Made by a program: the position numbers and the translations under genes. Shown in pieces: positions 1 to 7,888 of a stretch of 64,000 nucleotides of DNA (position 1 is its first letter; the number at the start of each line of letters is the position of its first letter). The notes beneath the pieces are model-generated. The model saw only the letters and a program-made list of their open reading frames with translations. It was not told the origin of the DNA and did not search any database. The stretch is from Luteimonas deserti (lineage in GTDB: Bacteria > Pseudomonadota > Gammaproteobacteria > Xanthomonadales > Xanthomonadaceae). The DNA lies in NCBI RefSeq assembly GCF_013425765.1, contig NZ_JACCJZ010000016.1, positions 124,001 through 188,000 of the forward strand, given 5' to 3'.

Positions 1-55
1 CCGTGGCGAGCAGGACTTCGATCAGGGTAAACCCGCCCGGCCGGCGCGCGTTCAT
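1..55 (-). CDS. gspJ: Type II secretion pseudopilin GspJ, N-terminal fragment
   Basis: Only the first 18 residues lie in the window and the gene runs off the left edge. They read as a short basic leader followed by the prepilin peptidase site G-F-T-L-I-E-V and the start of a hydrophobic helix, which marks a type IV pilin-like protein. Its ATG overlaps the gspI stop codon in an ATGA junction, so the two are translationally coupled. Assignment as GspJ, the minor pseudopilin of the type II secretion system, is inferred from the order G-H-I-J; the fragment alone would fit any pseudopilin. Confidence 0.7.
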   Translation of the reverse strand, partial: MNARRPGGFTLIEVLLAT

Positions 56-498
56 GGCCCCTGAATCCCGTCGACATCGGCAGTGCGCAACCGCAGCGTC
101 TGCAGGCGTAGGCGCTCACGAGGACCGGCGGCGCCCCAATCGACCGCCAGCGTCAGTTCGAAGAGATCGGCGCCCTGCCCCGGCGATGGAAGCAGTGGCC
201 CGACGTCGGAATCGACGAAGAGCGCGATCTCGAGCGTCCAGCGGTAGCGGCCGTCGTCGAAGGTGCCCGACTGGCGGCCCGGCGCCACCGGCAGGCCGAG
301 TCCGACATCGTCGAGCAGGGAGCGTGCATGCATCGCGGCGCGTCCGGCGTCGGCGGCCCAGCGCACCTGGCGCGTGCCGTTCGACAGCGTGCCGAGCAGC
401 AGCGAGAGCGCCAGCCCGAGCACGGCGAAGGCGACGATCACCTCGATCAGGGTATAGCCGCGGCGCCCACGCCAAGCCTGGCGATGGCCACGGGTCAC
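52..498 (-). CDS. gspI: Type II secretion minor pseudopilin GspI
   Basis: This is a protein of 148 residues with a basic N-terminus, the prepilin cleavage/methylation motif GYTLIEV at about residues 14-20, and a hydrophobic helix to about residue 36. The rest is a small periplasmic domain. GspI is a minor pseudopilin that sits with GspJ and GspK at the tip of the type II secretion pseudopilus, which pushes folded exoproteins through the outer-membrane secretin. Its start overlaps the gspH stop by four bases (ATGA) and its stop overlaps the gspJ start in the same way. Size and place between H and J favour GspI. The periplasmic part is divergent, so the exact letter is less certain than the family. 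Confidence 0.8.
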   Translation of the reverse strand: MTRGHRQAWRGRRGYTLIEVIVAFAVLGLALSLLLGTLSNGTRQVRWAADAGRAAMHARSLLDDVGLGLPVAPGRQSGTFDDGRYRWTLEIALFVDSDVGPLLPSPGQGADLFELTLAVDWGAAGPRERLRLQTLRLRTADVDGIQGP

Positions 499-959
499 GG
501 CGCGCCCCCCGCGCGCGCCAGGCGGACCTCGCCGGTGAGCCAGGCCACGTCGATCTGCCAGACCGCGCCACGCAGATCCAGGCGGATGCGCCCGCCGGTG
601 GCCGCACCGTCGGCGAAGAACAGCACGGCGCCCTCGTCATCGCGCGTCTGGATCTCCCGCGCGCCAGTGAACTCCACTTCAAGCGAGGGGGGAATCGTGC
701 CGGCACGACCGTTGGGCGCACTCCATGTACGCGCGACCGGATCGAGCGTGAAACGCTGCGGCACGCCGGTAGAGATCGCCTGCGCGCGCGTGTATCGCAG
801 CTGCGCGGCGAGCTGCTTGGCGGTGGATTGGAGCGCGATCCGGTCGAACCCGCCGCCCATCACGCCGGCCGCGAGCACGCCGGTCACCGCGATCAGGCCG
901 ACGACCAGCAGCACTTCCAGCAGCGAGAAACCACGGACCCTGGCGCGGGGGCGGGACAT
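495..959 (-). CDS. gspH: Type II secretion minor pseudopilin GspH
   Basis: The 154-residue protein opens with MSRPRARVRG, then the prepilin peptidase site GFSLLEV and a hydrophobic stretch, followed by a beta-rich periplasmic domain of GspH/FimT type. The phrase QLRYTRAQAI just after the helix is typical of GspH, where it continues the N-terminal helix. The ATG at 959 is chosen because it places the cleavage site about ten residues in; upstream extensions in the same frame read like non-coding sequence. The gene is the second of the four pseudopilin genes and overlaps gspI by four bases. The gap of 98 bases to gspG carries no evident terminator, so one transcript is likely. Confidence 0.82.
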   Translation of the reverse strand: MSRPRARVRGFSLLEVLLVVGLIAVTGVLAAGVMGGGFDRIALQSTAKQLAAQLRYTRAQAISTGVPQRFTLDPVARTWSAPNGRAGTIPPSLEVEFTGAREIQTRDDEGAVLFFADGAATGGRIRLDLRGAVWQIDVAWLTGEVRLARAGGAP

Positions 960-1057
960 GGGCGGCGGAGGGGATCCGGAACGCGGCAGCAGCGGCGAAT
1001 CTAGCACCCCGCCGCCGCGACCGAGGCACCGGTCGAACGCGAGGGACGCGCGGCCAC

Positions 1058-1495
1058 TTATTCGTAACGGATGTCGGCGTTGACGCTGTCCCCGCCCGGC
1101 CTGCGGTCGGCGCCGAGGCTGACGATCTCGAACGGCTGGCGCTCGCCGGGCGCGCGATATTCGTAGGGCGTGTTCCACGGGTCGCGCAACTCGGCCTCCT
1201 TGGCATAGGGGCCCAGCCAGCCGCCCGCATCGCCGGGCGCGACCACGAGGTCCCCGAGCGAATTGGGCAGACGCCCGGTGTCCATCTCGAACTGGTGCAC
1301 CTTCTCGGCCAGCGTCTGCACCTGCGCCTTGGCCAGGTTCACGCGCGCGCGATCGCCGCCGCCGAGGATGCGCGTGGCCGCGAACGCGACGATGCCGCCG
1401 ATCAGAACCACCACCAGGATGATCTCGATCAGGCTGAAACCGCCCTGCGCAGTGCGCGGGGAACCGACGGGACGCGGGCGCGAAATGGGCTGCAT
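1058..1495 (-). CDS. gspG: Type II secretion major pseudopilin GspG
   Basis: This 145-residue protein carries a prepilin site GGFSLIEI at about residues 19-26 and the diagnostic GspG C-terminal pattern: MDTGRLP, a GPY turn, DPWNTPYEY, and an acidic end with LGADRRPGGDS and NADI. In the family these residues form the calcium-binding loop of the major pseudopilin, the main subunit of the pseudopilus. Homology is strong by eye. In most type II secretion operons gspE and gspF precede gspG. Here the upstream neighbour is an unrelated metallo-hydrolase 166 bases away, so this cluster starts at gspG or is split from E and F. An in-frame GTG lies two codons upstream of the chosen ATG. Confidence 0.92.
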   Translation of the reverse strand: MQPISRPRPVGSPRTAQGGFSLIEIILVVVLIGGIVAFAATRILGGGDRARVNLAKAQVQTLAEKVHQFEMDTGRLPNSLGDLVVAPGDAGGWLGPYAKEAELRDPWNTPYEYRAPGERQPFEIVSLGADRRPGGDSVNADIRYE

Positions 1496-1661
1496 GGGCA
1501 CTGCCTCGTACGGGGGACTACCGGATTGTAAGCCGGAGGCGAATGAACCCCGCCCGGCCATCATCGCGCCCCTACGTTTCGCTCCTGCGGGTCGAAACCG
1601 GCTGCGCGGTCGCCGCTGGATCGGGCGACCGTCGCAAGCGATGCATCCGCCCTGCACGTGT

Positions 1662-2594
1662 TCACCGCGAGGCCCGCTCCAGCCAGATCGCCAGGCCCTG
1701 CGCGTTGATGTCGATATCGTTGCCGAGCACCGTATCGACCCGGGCGGCGGCAGCATCGACGCCGTGGGCCTCGGCGCGTGCGGTGTAGAGCCGTCGCAGC
1801 GCCCCGGCGATGCGCGTGTGACGGTCCGGCGCATCCGCGGCATCGCGGGTGATCGTCACCATCGCATCGATCTGTTCGTGCAGATCCGCACCCAGCCGCT
1901 CGCAGTCGTCCACCTCGCCGAAGTGCGCCACCCGGATCGATGCGGGCGCACGGGCCAGAAGGATGTCGATCGAGCGGTGCATCTGCTCCGGATCGAACTG
2001 CACCGGCGAGGTCGTCGGCACCACGAAGGCGCCCGCGGCGGTGTCGAACTCGCGATACGACAGGCCGAACGTGTCGCCCGCGAACCAGCTGCGCGTATCC
2101 GCGTCCCAGACGCTGTAGTGATGCAGCGCGTGGCCCGGCGTGTCGATGCACAGCAGAGAACGGCCGGCGAGCGGCACCACGTAGCCGTCCTCGGCGATCA
2201 CCACACGCGATTCGGGCACCGGCAGCATGCCGGCGTGATCGCGCTCGAACATGGCGTCCCCGTACACCGCCCGGGCCCCGGCGATCAGCCGGGTGGGGTC
2301 GATCATGTGCGGCGCGCCGCGCGGATGCACCACCAGACGCGCATTCGGCAGCGCGCGCATCAGCGGGCCGGCCGCACCGGCGTGATCCAGATGCACATGG
2401 GTGACCATCAACCAGTCGACTGCCGCACGATCGATGCCCGCTGCATCGATCGCATCGAGCACGCGTTGCGCACAGGTCGCGGTACCGCAGTCGATCAGCG
2501 CGGCGCGGCCGCCTGCTTCCACCAGATAGGCGGCGCACAGTCCAGGGCGCAGGTAGCCCGTGTCGATGAGGGTGATCCCGTCGCGCTCGCGCAT
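1662..2594 (-). CDS. Metallo-beta-lactamase-fold hydrolase
   Basis: The 310-residue protein has the metal-binding signature THVHLDHAG at residues 65-73 (H66, H68, D70, H71). A later histidine region (VVHPRGAPH) and GDTFG provide further ligands of a binuclear zinc site. It resembles the cytoplasmic glyoxalase-II-like group with a C-terminal helical part; no signal peptide is present. The substrate cannot be told from the sequence; hydrolysis of a thioester or similar ester is the usual chemistry of this group. The ATG at 2594 gives the natural beginning MRERDGITLIDTG, with the first beta strand intact. It lies downstream of trpS and a small membrane gene on the same strand, 65 bases after the latter. 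Confidence 0.8.
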   Translation of the reverse strand: MRERDGITLIDTGYLRPGLCAAYLVEAGGRAALIDCGTATCAQRVLDAIDAAGIDRAAVDWLMVTHVHLDHAGAAGPLMRALPNARLVVHPRGAPHMIDPTRLIAGARAVYGDAMFERDHAGMLPVPESRVVIAEDGYVVPLAGRSLLCIDTPGHALHHYSVWDADTRSWFAGDTFGLSYREFDTAAGAFVVPTTSPVQFDPEQMHRSIDILLARAPASIRVAHFGEVDDCERLGADLHEQIDAMVTITRDAADAPDRHTRIAGALRRLYTARAEAHGVDAAAARVDTVLGNDIDINAQGLAIWLERASR

Positions 2595-2659
2595 CGGTCG
2601 TCGTCCATTCGGCAGGGCGACCAGTCTAGACCGTGGTGCGTCGCGCGCCCGTCGGCCGC

Positions 2660-2971
2660 TCAGCGACGCGAGTGAAGCACACGGCGACGGATGGCGAATG
2701 CCGCGCCCAGCACCGCCAGGAACACCCCGTAGCCGACGGCGGTGGCGAGGATCTGCTGCCACATGTGGCCGTGGCGGCTGTCCGCGATGGCCTGCGCCCA
2801 ATGGATGGCCAGCAGGAAGGCGCCCACCGACGCGCCCAGGCTGACGAGATCGAAGAGGACGCGCCGCGCCCCGCGGGGTTGCCGCGGGTAGACCCAGAAC
2901 AAGGCGCCGAGAATCAGGAACCACGGCAGGAACAGCAGCAGCGCGAGATTCAGCTCGACAGCGGGATTCAC
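2660..2971 (-). CDS. Small integral membrane protein of unknown function
   Basis: This 103-residue protein has three likely membrane segments, at about residues 7-27, 38-60 and 74-94. Between the first and second is a basic loop (PRQPRGARRV), and the C-terminus is basic. I recognise no family. Its ATG overlaps the trpS stop codon (ATGA), so it is probably translated by coupling with trpS, but nothing else links the functions. The basic loop and tail suggest that both face the cytoplasm. Confidence 0.7.
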   Translation of the reverse strand: MNPAVELNLALLLFLPWFLILGALFWVYPRQPRGARRVLFDLVSLGASVGAFLLAIHWAQAIADSRHGHMWQQILATAVGYGVFLAVLGAAFAIRRRVLHSRR

Positions 2972-4293
2972 GATGCCTCCGCCTTCGCGGCCTCGGCCGC
3001 GGCGATCGCATCGAGCGCGGCCTGGACCGCCGTCGCGTCCACACCCTCACCGAAGGCCACGGGTGCATCGGCGAGCGCGAGTTCGCCGCCCCGCAGCCGG
3101 GCGATCGTCTGTCCGGCCTCGCGGGGAACGTCGAAGGCGGCGCTCTGCAGCAGCACACGCTCGCCGTCGACGAACTTGAAATAGAACTTGCCGTCGGCAT
3201 CGCGGTACTGCTTGAACATCGCGAGTGGACGCGCGGCCTGACCCGGCCTGTCGCCGGTTGCCGCGACCGCCACCCTGCCCAGGTCGCGCAATCCCACCGC
3301 ATCGCGCAGCTGCTGCAGCAGCGGCGTGGCGTACCGCTCGCGCAGGCGCCGGCCGCCCTCGCGGAGCGTGTCCTCGATATCGCCCGGCCGCGCGATGAGA
3401 GCCTCGTAGCGTTCGCGCATCGGCGCGATCTCGCGCTCGACGACATCCAACAGCTGCTGTTTCGCATCGCCCCAGCCGATGCCCTCGCCGAACGCCGCAG
3501 CGAACCCCGCGGTCTCTTCCGGCGTCGCGAAAGCCTGGAAGAGCTGGAACAGCGCCGAGCCGTCGGTCGACTTCGCTTCGCCCGGCGGCGTCGAATCGGT
3601 GAGGATCGAGAACACCAGCTTCTTGAGGTGCGCCGGCGGCGCGAACAGCGGAATGGTGTTGTCGTAGCTCTTGCTCATCTTGCGGCCGTCGAGGCCCGGA
3701 AGTGTGGCCACGCTGTCGTCCACGACCGCCTCCGGCAGCGTGAACCAGTCATGCCCGTAGACATGGTTGAACCGCTGGGCGAAATCGCGCGCCATCTCGA
3801 TATGCTGGATCTGGTCCCGGCCCACCGGCACCCGGTCGGCGTTGAAGATCAGGATGTCGGCGGCCATCAGCACCGGATACATGAAGAGTCCGGCAGTCAC
3901 CGCGGCATCGTCGTCCTCCCCGTCGGCGCGGTTCCTGTCGACCGCGGCCTTGTACGCATGCGCACGGTTGAGGATGCCCTTGCCGGCGACGCAGGTCAGC
4001 AGCCACATGAGCTCGGTGGTTTCCGGCACGTCGCTCTGGCGGTAGAACCACACCTTGGCCGGGTCGAGGCCGGCGGCGAGCCAGGTGGCTGCGATCTCCA
4101 GCGTCGAGCGCTGGGTGCGCGCCGGATCCTGGGCCTTGATCAGACTGTGCAGGTCGGCCAGGAAGTAGAAGCTCTCGGTGTCCGCTGCCCGGCTGGCCCG
4201 GATCGCCGGACGCACAGCGCCCACGTAGTTGCCGAGGTGGGGCGTGCCGGAGGTGGTGATACCGGTGAGGACGCGGGTGGCGCGAGACGGCAT
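2968..4293 (-). CDS. trpS: Tryptophanyl-tRNA synthetase
   Basis: The 441-residue enzyme charges tRNA-Trp in the cytoplasm. It shows the class I signature region GTPHLGNYVGA at residues 16-26 (the HIGH equivalent), the adenylate-site sequence MAADIL, VGRDQIQH, and a perfect KMSKS at residues 205-209 within DGRKMSKSYDN. Common bacterial TrpS is about 330 residues. This one has roughly 100 extra residues at the C-terminus, including VDGERVLL and an alanine-rich acidic tail. I believe this longer form occurs in related Xanthomonads, but did not check. The ATG at 4293 is the only start that gives the usual short N-terminus; earlier in-frame codons read as non-coding. It overlaps the small membrane gene downstream by four bases. 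Confidence 0.95.
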   Translation of the reverse strand: MPSRATRVLTGITTSGTPHLGNYVGAVRPAIRASRAADTESFYFLADLHSLIKAQDPARTQRSTLEIAATWLAAGLDPAKVWFYRQSDVPETTELMWLLTCVAGKGILNRAHAYKAAVDRNRADGEDDDAAVTAGLFMYPVLMAADILIFNADRVPVGRDQIQHIEMARDFAQRFNHVYGHDWFTLPEAVVDDSVATLPGLDGRKMSKSYDNTIPLFAPPAHLKKLVFSILTDSTPPGEAKSTDGSALFQLFQAFATPEETAGFAAAFGEGIGWGDAKQQLLDVVEREIAPMRERYEALIARPGDIEDTLREGGRRLRERYATPLLQQLRDAVGLRDLGRVAVAATGDRPGQAARPLAMFKQYRDADGKFYFKFVDGERVLLQSAAFDVPREAGQTIARLRGGELALADAPVAFGEGVDATAVQAALDAIAAAEAAKAEAS

Positions 4294-4408
4294 GACGGAT
4301 ACGACCCTGGAACAGGCCGCAAGTCTAACCCCTGCCCGCCGCCGGTCCCGTAACCCCGCACGGGGGTACGGCGCGTTGGAACACGTGCCTCCATCACGAG
4401 CCGATGCC

Positions 4409-5197
4409 ATGTTCCGATCCCGTGTGCTCCTGTGCGCCAGTCTCGCCGTCGCCGCGTGCGCCCTCCTCGTCCCCACGGCGCAGGCACTGCGACCTGCCGC
4501 GCCACGCGACCTCGTCCAGCTCGACGTGATCGACCGCGACGACGGCCGCGTCCTGCCCCGCTATCGCCATCGCGGTGAAAGCTGGATCGCCGGACAGCCC
4601 GGAACGCCGTACTCGCTGCGCCTGCGCAATACCACCGGCGAGCGTGTGCTGGTGGTGGTGTCCGTGGACGGGATCAACGCGGTGAGCGGACAGACCGCTG
4701 CACCCGACCAGACCGGCTACGTGCTCGAACCGTGGCAGCAGACTGAAATCACCGGCTGGCGCAAGTCGCACGACGAGGTTGCGCGCTTCGAGTTCGCTGC
4801 ACTCGCGCAGAGCTACGCCGCCCGCACCGGGCGTCCCGATCACGTCGGGGTGATCGGCATCGCGGTGTTCCGCGAACGTCCAGCTCAGCCCCCTGTGACC
4901 GTGACCCGGGCGCCGCGCGTGCGCGATACCGCCGAGCGCGCCGCCGGCGACGCTGCGTCGCCCGTCGCGCGTGAATCGGTGACGATGTCGCAGCAGATCG
5001 GAACCGCCCACGGTGCACGCGAATGGTCACCCAGCGGGCGCACCCGCTTCGAACGCGCCACGCGCACGCCCGAGCAGCAGACCGCGTTCCGTTACGACAG
5101 CGTCGACGCGCTCGCGGCGCTCGGGATCGTGCCTCGACGGCTGCCCCTGCGCGGGCGTCCGCACGCGTTTCCCGCCACCTTCGTGCCGGACCCCTGA
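4409..5197 (+). CDS. Exported protein of unknown function
   Basis: The chosen ATG gives 262 residues beginning with a classical signal peptide (MFRSRVLL, hydrophobic core, cleavage near AQA-L at residues 25-27). The mature protein is rich in arginine and charged residues. It has a conserved-looking first half with RNTTGERVLVVVSVDG and INAVSG, which resembles a small beta-sandwich, then LEPWQQTEITGWRKS. I recall similar text in uncharacterised exported proteins of Xanthomonads but cannot name a domain. The second half is low in hydrophobic residues and probably disordered. An upstream in-frame ATG at 4292 would remove the signal peptide from the N-terminus and overlap trpS, so it is rejected. 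The gene is divergent from trpS and ends just before a perfect hairpin. Confidence 0.7.
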   Translation: MFRSRVLLCASLAVAACALLVPTAQALRPAAPRDLVQLDVIDRDDGRVLPRYRHRGESWIAGQPGTPYSLRLRNTTGERVLVVVSVDGINAVSGQTAAPDQTGYVLEPWQQTEITGWRKSHDEVARFEFAALAQSYAARTGRPDHVGVIGIAVFRERPAQPPVTVTRAPRVRDTAERAAGDAASPVARESVTMSQQIGTAHGAREWSPSGRTRFERATRTPEQQTAFRYDSVDALAALGIVPRRLPLRGRPHAFPATFVPDP

Positions 5198-5204
5198 CAC
5201 GATA

Positions 5205-5233
5205 CGGACGGACCGGCGCCGCCGGTCCGTCCG
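5205..5233. terminator. Perfect 13-bp hairpin between convergent genes
   Basis: Bases 5205-5217 and 5221-5233 are exact reverse complements around a three-base loop. The hairpin begins eight bases after the stop of the exported protein at 4409-5197 and faces csbD from the other side. There is no T-run on either side, so it may be an RNA-stabilising or Rho-associated element rather than an intrinsic terminator. It could serve both converging transcripts. Confidence 0.45.
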
Positions 5234-5275
5234 CATGTCACCCGCCGGCGTCACAGAGGCCCGGCAGACACAATC

Positions 5276-5476
5276 TCAGTCGAGGGTTCGTTCGAACTCG
5301 CGCACTTCCTCTTCCGCGCGTTCGCGCTCCCAACCGTATTTCTCCTGCAGCTTGCCGGCGAGGTATTTGCTGTCGCCGGCTGCGACGTCGAAAACGTCGT
5401 CGGTGAGATCGCCCCACTTGGCCTGGGCCTTGCCCTTGATCTGGGTCCACTTGCCGGAAATGATGTCTTTGTTCAT
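5276..5476 (-). CDS. CsbD family stress-response protein
   Basis: The 66-residue hydrophilic protein begins [18 protein letters not shown] and continues with KWGDLTDD, then [15 protein letters not shown]. This is the CsbD (YjbJ-like) pattern: a small helical, largely cytoplasmic protein strongly induced in general stress. Its biochemical function is not established. A clear ribosome binding site (GGAGG) lies six bases before the ATG, which fixes the start. The next gene on this strand, about 230 bases upstream, is an entericidin-type lipoprotein, another small stress gene, but a terminator separates the two. Confidence 0.9.
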   Translation of the reverse strand: MNKDIISGKWTQIKGKAQAKWGDLTDDVFDVAAGDSKYLAGKLQEKYGWERERAEEEVREFERTLD

Positions 5477-5658
5477 GGGTCCTCCTTCGGACTCGGACAC
5501 CGCCAATGCGCGATGCAATGCGGGCCGGATAATCCTGACCCGCGCCGCATCAACTCGAGGTCAAGACCTCGACGGAGCGCAGGCTTCCGCCGGCGATCAC
5601 CCGGCCGCCGGTCGACGCGCACTGCGCCGCGTGGACCTGCGCGTGATGCGCGAACAAC

Positions 5659-5684
5659 AAAAAAGCCGGCGCAAGCGCCGGCTT
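5659..5684 (-). terminator. Rho-independent terminator after the entericidin gene
   Basis: On the minus strand an 8-bp GC-rich stem (5665-5672 with 5675-5682, loop of two bases) is followed by six T. Flanking AACAAC and GTTGTT can extend the pairing. It lies 22 bases past the stop of the gene at 5706-5861 and before csbD, so it ends the entericidin transcript. Confidence 0.85.
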
Positions 5685-5705
5685 GTTGTTCGCGAGGCTA
5701 GAGCC

Positions 5706-5861
5706 TTACGGGCGCGAGGTGCCGCCGGTGTTCTCGGCGCTGTCTTCCATCTTCTCGCCGACCTTCTGGACGTCCTGGCCAGCGCCACGGACGGTATTGC
5801 AGGCGCTCATCGAGCCGGCGGTGAACAGGGCGAGCAGCAGCAGGGCAATCGAACGCTTCAT
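5706..5861 (-). CDS. Entericidin A/B-type small lipoprotein
   Basis: This 51-residue peptide has a signal sequence ending in a lipobox (GSMSAC, cysteine at about residue 21), then NTVRGAGQDVQKVGEKMED. The pattern cysteine-N-T-V-x-G-x-G-x-D followed by an amphipathic helix is that of entericidins, small membrane lipoproteins. In Escherichia coli these form a stress-linked toxin/antidote pair. Only one copy is present here, with no paired entericidin, so a toxin-antidote role cannot be assumed. A terminator follows directly. Confidence 0.85.
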   Translation of the reverse strand: MKRSIALLLLALFTAGSMSACNTVRGAGQDVQKVGEKMEDSAENTGGTSRP

Positions 5862-6009
5862 GGGTGTCTCCAGATAGGTGGGCATGGACGATTGCGTCAG
5901 CTCGCAACCATGGCGCGCACTATAGGAATCGATCATGTGAACGCGACGTCGTTCCTGCCGACGGAGCGCTCCTCCCTGTTCATGTGCCACTTCAGTGGGC
6001 GAACGGTGC

Positions 6010-6936
6010 TCAGTCCCGCATCAACGTGGATTTGCCGAACAGGCTTTCCACGAGGTCCACAGCGAGCTCCGCGGTGGCATTGCCGTGATCGAGCGCGGTG
6101 TTGACCTCGACGATGTCGAGCGACCCGAGCCGCCCGGTGTCGGCGATCATTTCCATCACCAGCTGCGCCTCCCGGTAGTTGATGCCGCCGGGCACCGGCG
6201 TGCCCGTGCCGGGGGCGATGGTCGGGTCCAGAACATCCACGTCGAAGCTCACATGCAGGTGGGTGGTCTCGTCGAGGCCATCGAGGGCCTGCTGCACGGC
6301 AGCGCGCATGCCGACTTCATCGATGTAGCGCATGTCGTAGATGTCCAGCCCGTGCGTCTTGACCAGGCGCTTCTCGTCCGGATCCACCGAACGGATGCCG
6401 ATCTGCCGGAATTCCGAGACACGGGTCGCCGGCACGTGCCCGCCGAGGCCGGTCAACGGCTCGGGACCGATGCCGCACAGACAGGCCACCGGCATGCCGT
6501 GCACATTGCCCGACGGCGTGATCTGCGAGGTATTGAAGTCGGTATGCGCATCGAGCCACAGCACGCGCAAGGTCTTGCCGGTGGCCCGGCAATGGTTGGC
6601 CACCGCGGCGATCGACCCGATCGCCAGGCAGTGGTCGCCGCCCAGCATCACCGGCATGCGGCCCTGCGCGAGTTCGACGGTGGAGGCCTCGAGGACGGCG
6701 CGGTTCCATGCCACCACTTCGTCTAGGTGCCGGTAGCCCCCCGCAGGGCCGAGCCAGGGATTCTTCGGGCCTTTGAGGTCGCCGCGGTCGACGACATCGA
6801 TGCCGCGTCCGAGCAAGGCCTCGACTAGGCCGGCCACGCGCAGGCCCTCGGGGCCCATGGATGCGCCGCGTCGTCCCGCGCCCACGTCGGTGGGCACGCC
6901 GAAGATCGAGACGGGAGGGTAGGACGGCTGCTGCAT
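6010..6936 (-). CDS. rocF: Arginase
   Basis: The 308-residue enzyme hydrolyses L-arginine to ornithine and urea with a binuclear manganese centre. All six expected ligands are visible: H102 in GGDH, D129, H131 and D133 in LDAHTDFN, and D232 and D234 in SFDVDVLDP. The N-terminal IFGVPTDVGAGRRGASMGPE is typical of true arginases, and SGNVHGMP matches the arginase substrate loop rather than agmatinase. The ATG at 6936 is followed directly by this conserved region. The gene stands alone: tRNA-Thr lies upstream on the same strand and a small lipoprotein gene downstream. No other arginine catabolic gene is adjacent, although an amidinotransferase-fold enzyme lies 6.6 kb away. Confidence 0.92.
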   Translation of the reverse strand: MQQPSYPPVSIFGVPTDVGAGRRGASMGPEGLRVAGLVEALLGRGIDVVDRGDLKGPKNPWLGPAGGYRHLDEVVAWNRAVLEASTVELAQGRMPVMLGGDHCLAIGSIAAVANHCRATGKTLRVLWLDAHTDFNTSQITPSGNVHGMPVACLCGIGPEPLTGLGGHVPATRVSEFRQIGIRSVDPDEKRLVKTHGLDIYDMRYIDEVGMRAAVQQALDGLDETTHLHVSFDVDVLDPTIAPGTGTPVPGGINYREAQLVMEMIADTGRLGSLDIVEVNTALDHGNATAELAVDLVESLFGKSTLMRD

Positions 6937-7034
6937 TCGGGTCTCCGTATGTCGCCACGAGAACCGAGCGCGGGCCGGGCGGACACACCAGCGGATCATC
7001 GGCGCAGCGGACGACCCGTGGCGGCGCTGTCGAG

Positions 7035-7110
7035 TGGTGCCGGCACCCGGATTCGAACTGGGGACCTACCGCTTACAAGGCGGTTGCTCTACCAACTGAG
7101 CTATACCGGC
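7035..7110 (-). tRNA. tRNA-Thr (anticodon TGT)
   Basis: On the minus strand a complete 76-base cloverleaf starts GCCGGTATAGCTCAG and ends with an encoded CCA. The acceptor stem pairs fully with one G-T wobble. The anticodon stem ACCGC/GCGGT encloses the loop CTTGTAA, giving anticodon TGT, which reads ACA and related threonine codons. The T stem has one A-C mismatch, which Escherichia coli tRNA-Thr(TGT) shows at the same place as I recall it. Confidence 0.97.
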
Positions 7111-7141
7111 ATGAACGTGCGGCGGTGCCGCGGTGCGGATT

Positions 7142-7879
7142 CTAACCCGCTTCCCAGGCGACGTCGCAGTCACGCGGCTCGGCACGCGCCGCGCCCGCGT
7201 GCTGGCGCAGGACCTGTGCGTCCTGGCCCTCGGCGGCCATCGCGTCCACCCAGTAACGCACCAGCACACTGCCCAGCGGTTGCGCGTCCGCCTCGAAGCC
7301 GGCGCTGCGCAGCGCTTCAGCGCGCGCGCGCGCCGGCGCCTCGCTGCCGAAGCGCCCCAGCGCGATGGCGTTCGCCTCCGCGCCGTCGCCGATCACGTAA
7401 TAGTCATTGAAGCCGGCCTCCAGCAGGCGCACGACGATGGCGTTCGCCGAGGCGCGGTCCTCGCGCGGCGACATCCACACGCGCCAGCCGCGCGGAGTCT
7501 CGCCGACATCGCGCGGTGCGGTGCGCGCGGCGACCGGTGCAAGGCGGATGCGTGCGGCATCGCGATTGGCCTCGTCTGCGAACGGTCCGAGCGCGAAGCA
7601 TTGCGCCGCCGCGGGTGGCGGACCCGGCGGCGCCGGCGCCGGCATTGACGCTGCCGGATCGATCTCGGGCGGCGACGCGGGCCCGGTCGGACGGCCTGCC
7701 GCTGCCGTAACGGCCGCCTCCTCCGCGTGTTCGTCCACCGGTTCGGACGCGAGGCGCAGGCTGCCGCGGTCCGCGGGTGGCACGGCCTGCGCGTCGCCCG
7801 GCGTCCCGCGCGCCGCCCACCAGGCGGCGACGCCGAAGTTGAGGATCACCAGCAGGACGACGAGTGCACGCAGCAGCAT
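7142..7879 (-). CDS. SPOR-domain membrane-anchored protein
   Basis: The 245-residue protein has one N-terminal membrane segment (residues 1-22) and no cleavage site. A proline/alanine-rich periplasmic linker runs to about residue 93, then come two SPOR-like halves: CFALGPFAD, and later IALGRFGSE followed by a helix and GFEADAQ. SPOR domains bind denuded glycan strands of septal peptidoglycan and bring proteins to the division site. The protein therefore probably localises to the septum or cell wall; its specific partner is unknown. It lies ten bases after coaX in the birA-coaX operon, an arrangement I associate with Xanthomonads. The last 30 residues lie beyond the SPOR fold and look unstructured. 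Confidence 0.8.
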   Translation of the reverse strand: MLLRALVVLLVILNFGVAAWWAARGTPGDAQAVPPADRGSLRLASEPVDEHAEEAAVTAAAGRPTGPASPPEIDPAASMPAPAPPGPPPAAAQCFALGPFADEANRDAARIRLAPVAARTAPRDVGETPRGWRVWMSPREDRASANAIVVRLLEAGFNDYYVIGDGAEANAIALGRFGSEAPARARAEALRSAGFEADAQPLGSVLVRYWVDAMAAEGQDAQVLRQHAGAARAEPRDCDVAWEAG

Positions 7880-7888
7880 GGGCGGATT

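Noticed and set aside
5276-5861. CsbD and entericidin genes as a toxin-antitoxin module
   Set aside because: Both are common small stress genes, only one entericidin is present, and a terminator separates them.
7035-7110. A-C mismatch in the T stem of tRNA-Thr as a sign of a defective tRNA
   Set aside because: Escherichia coli tRNA-Thr(TGT), as I recall it, has the same A-C pair at this position, so it is normal for this isoacceptor.
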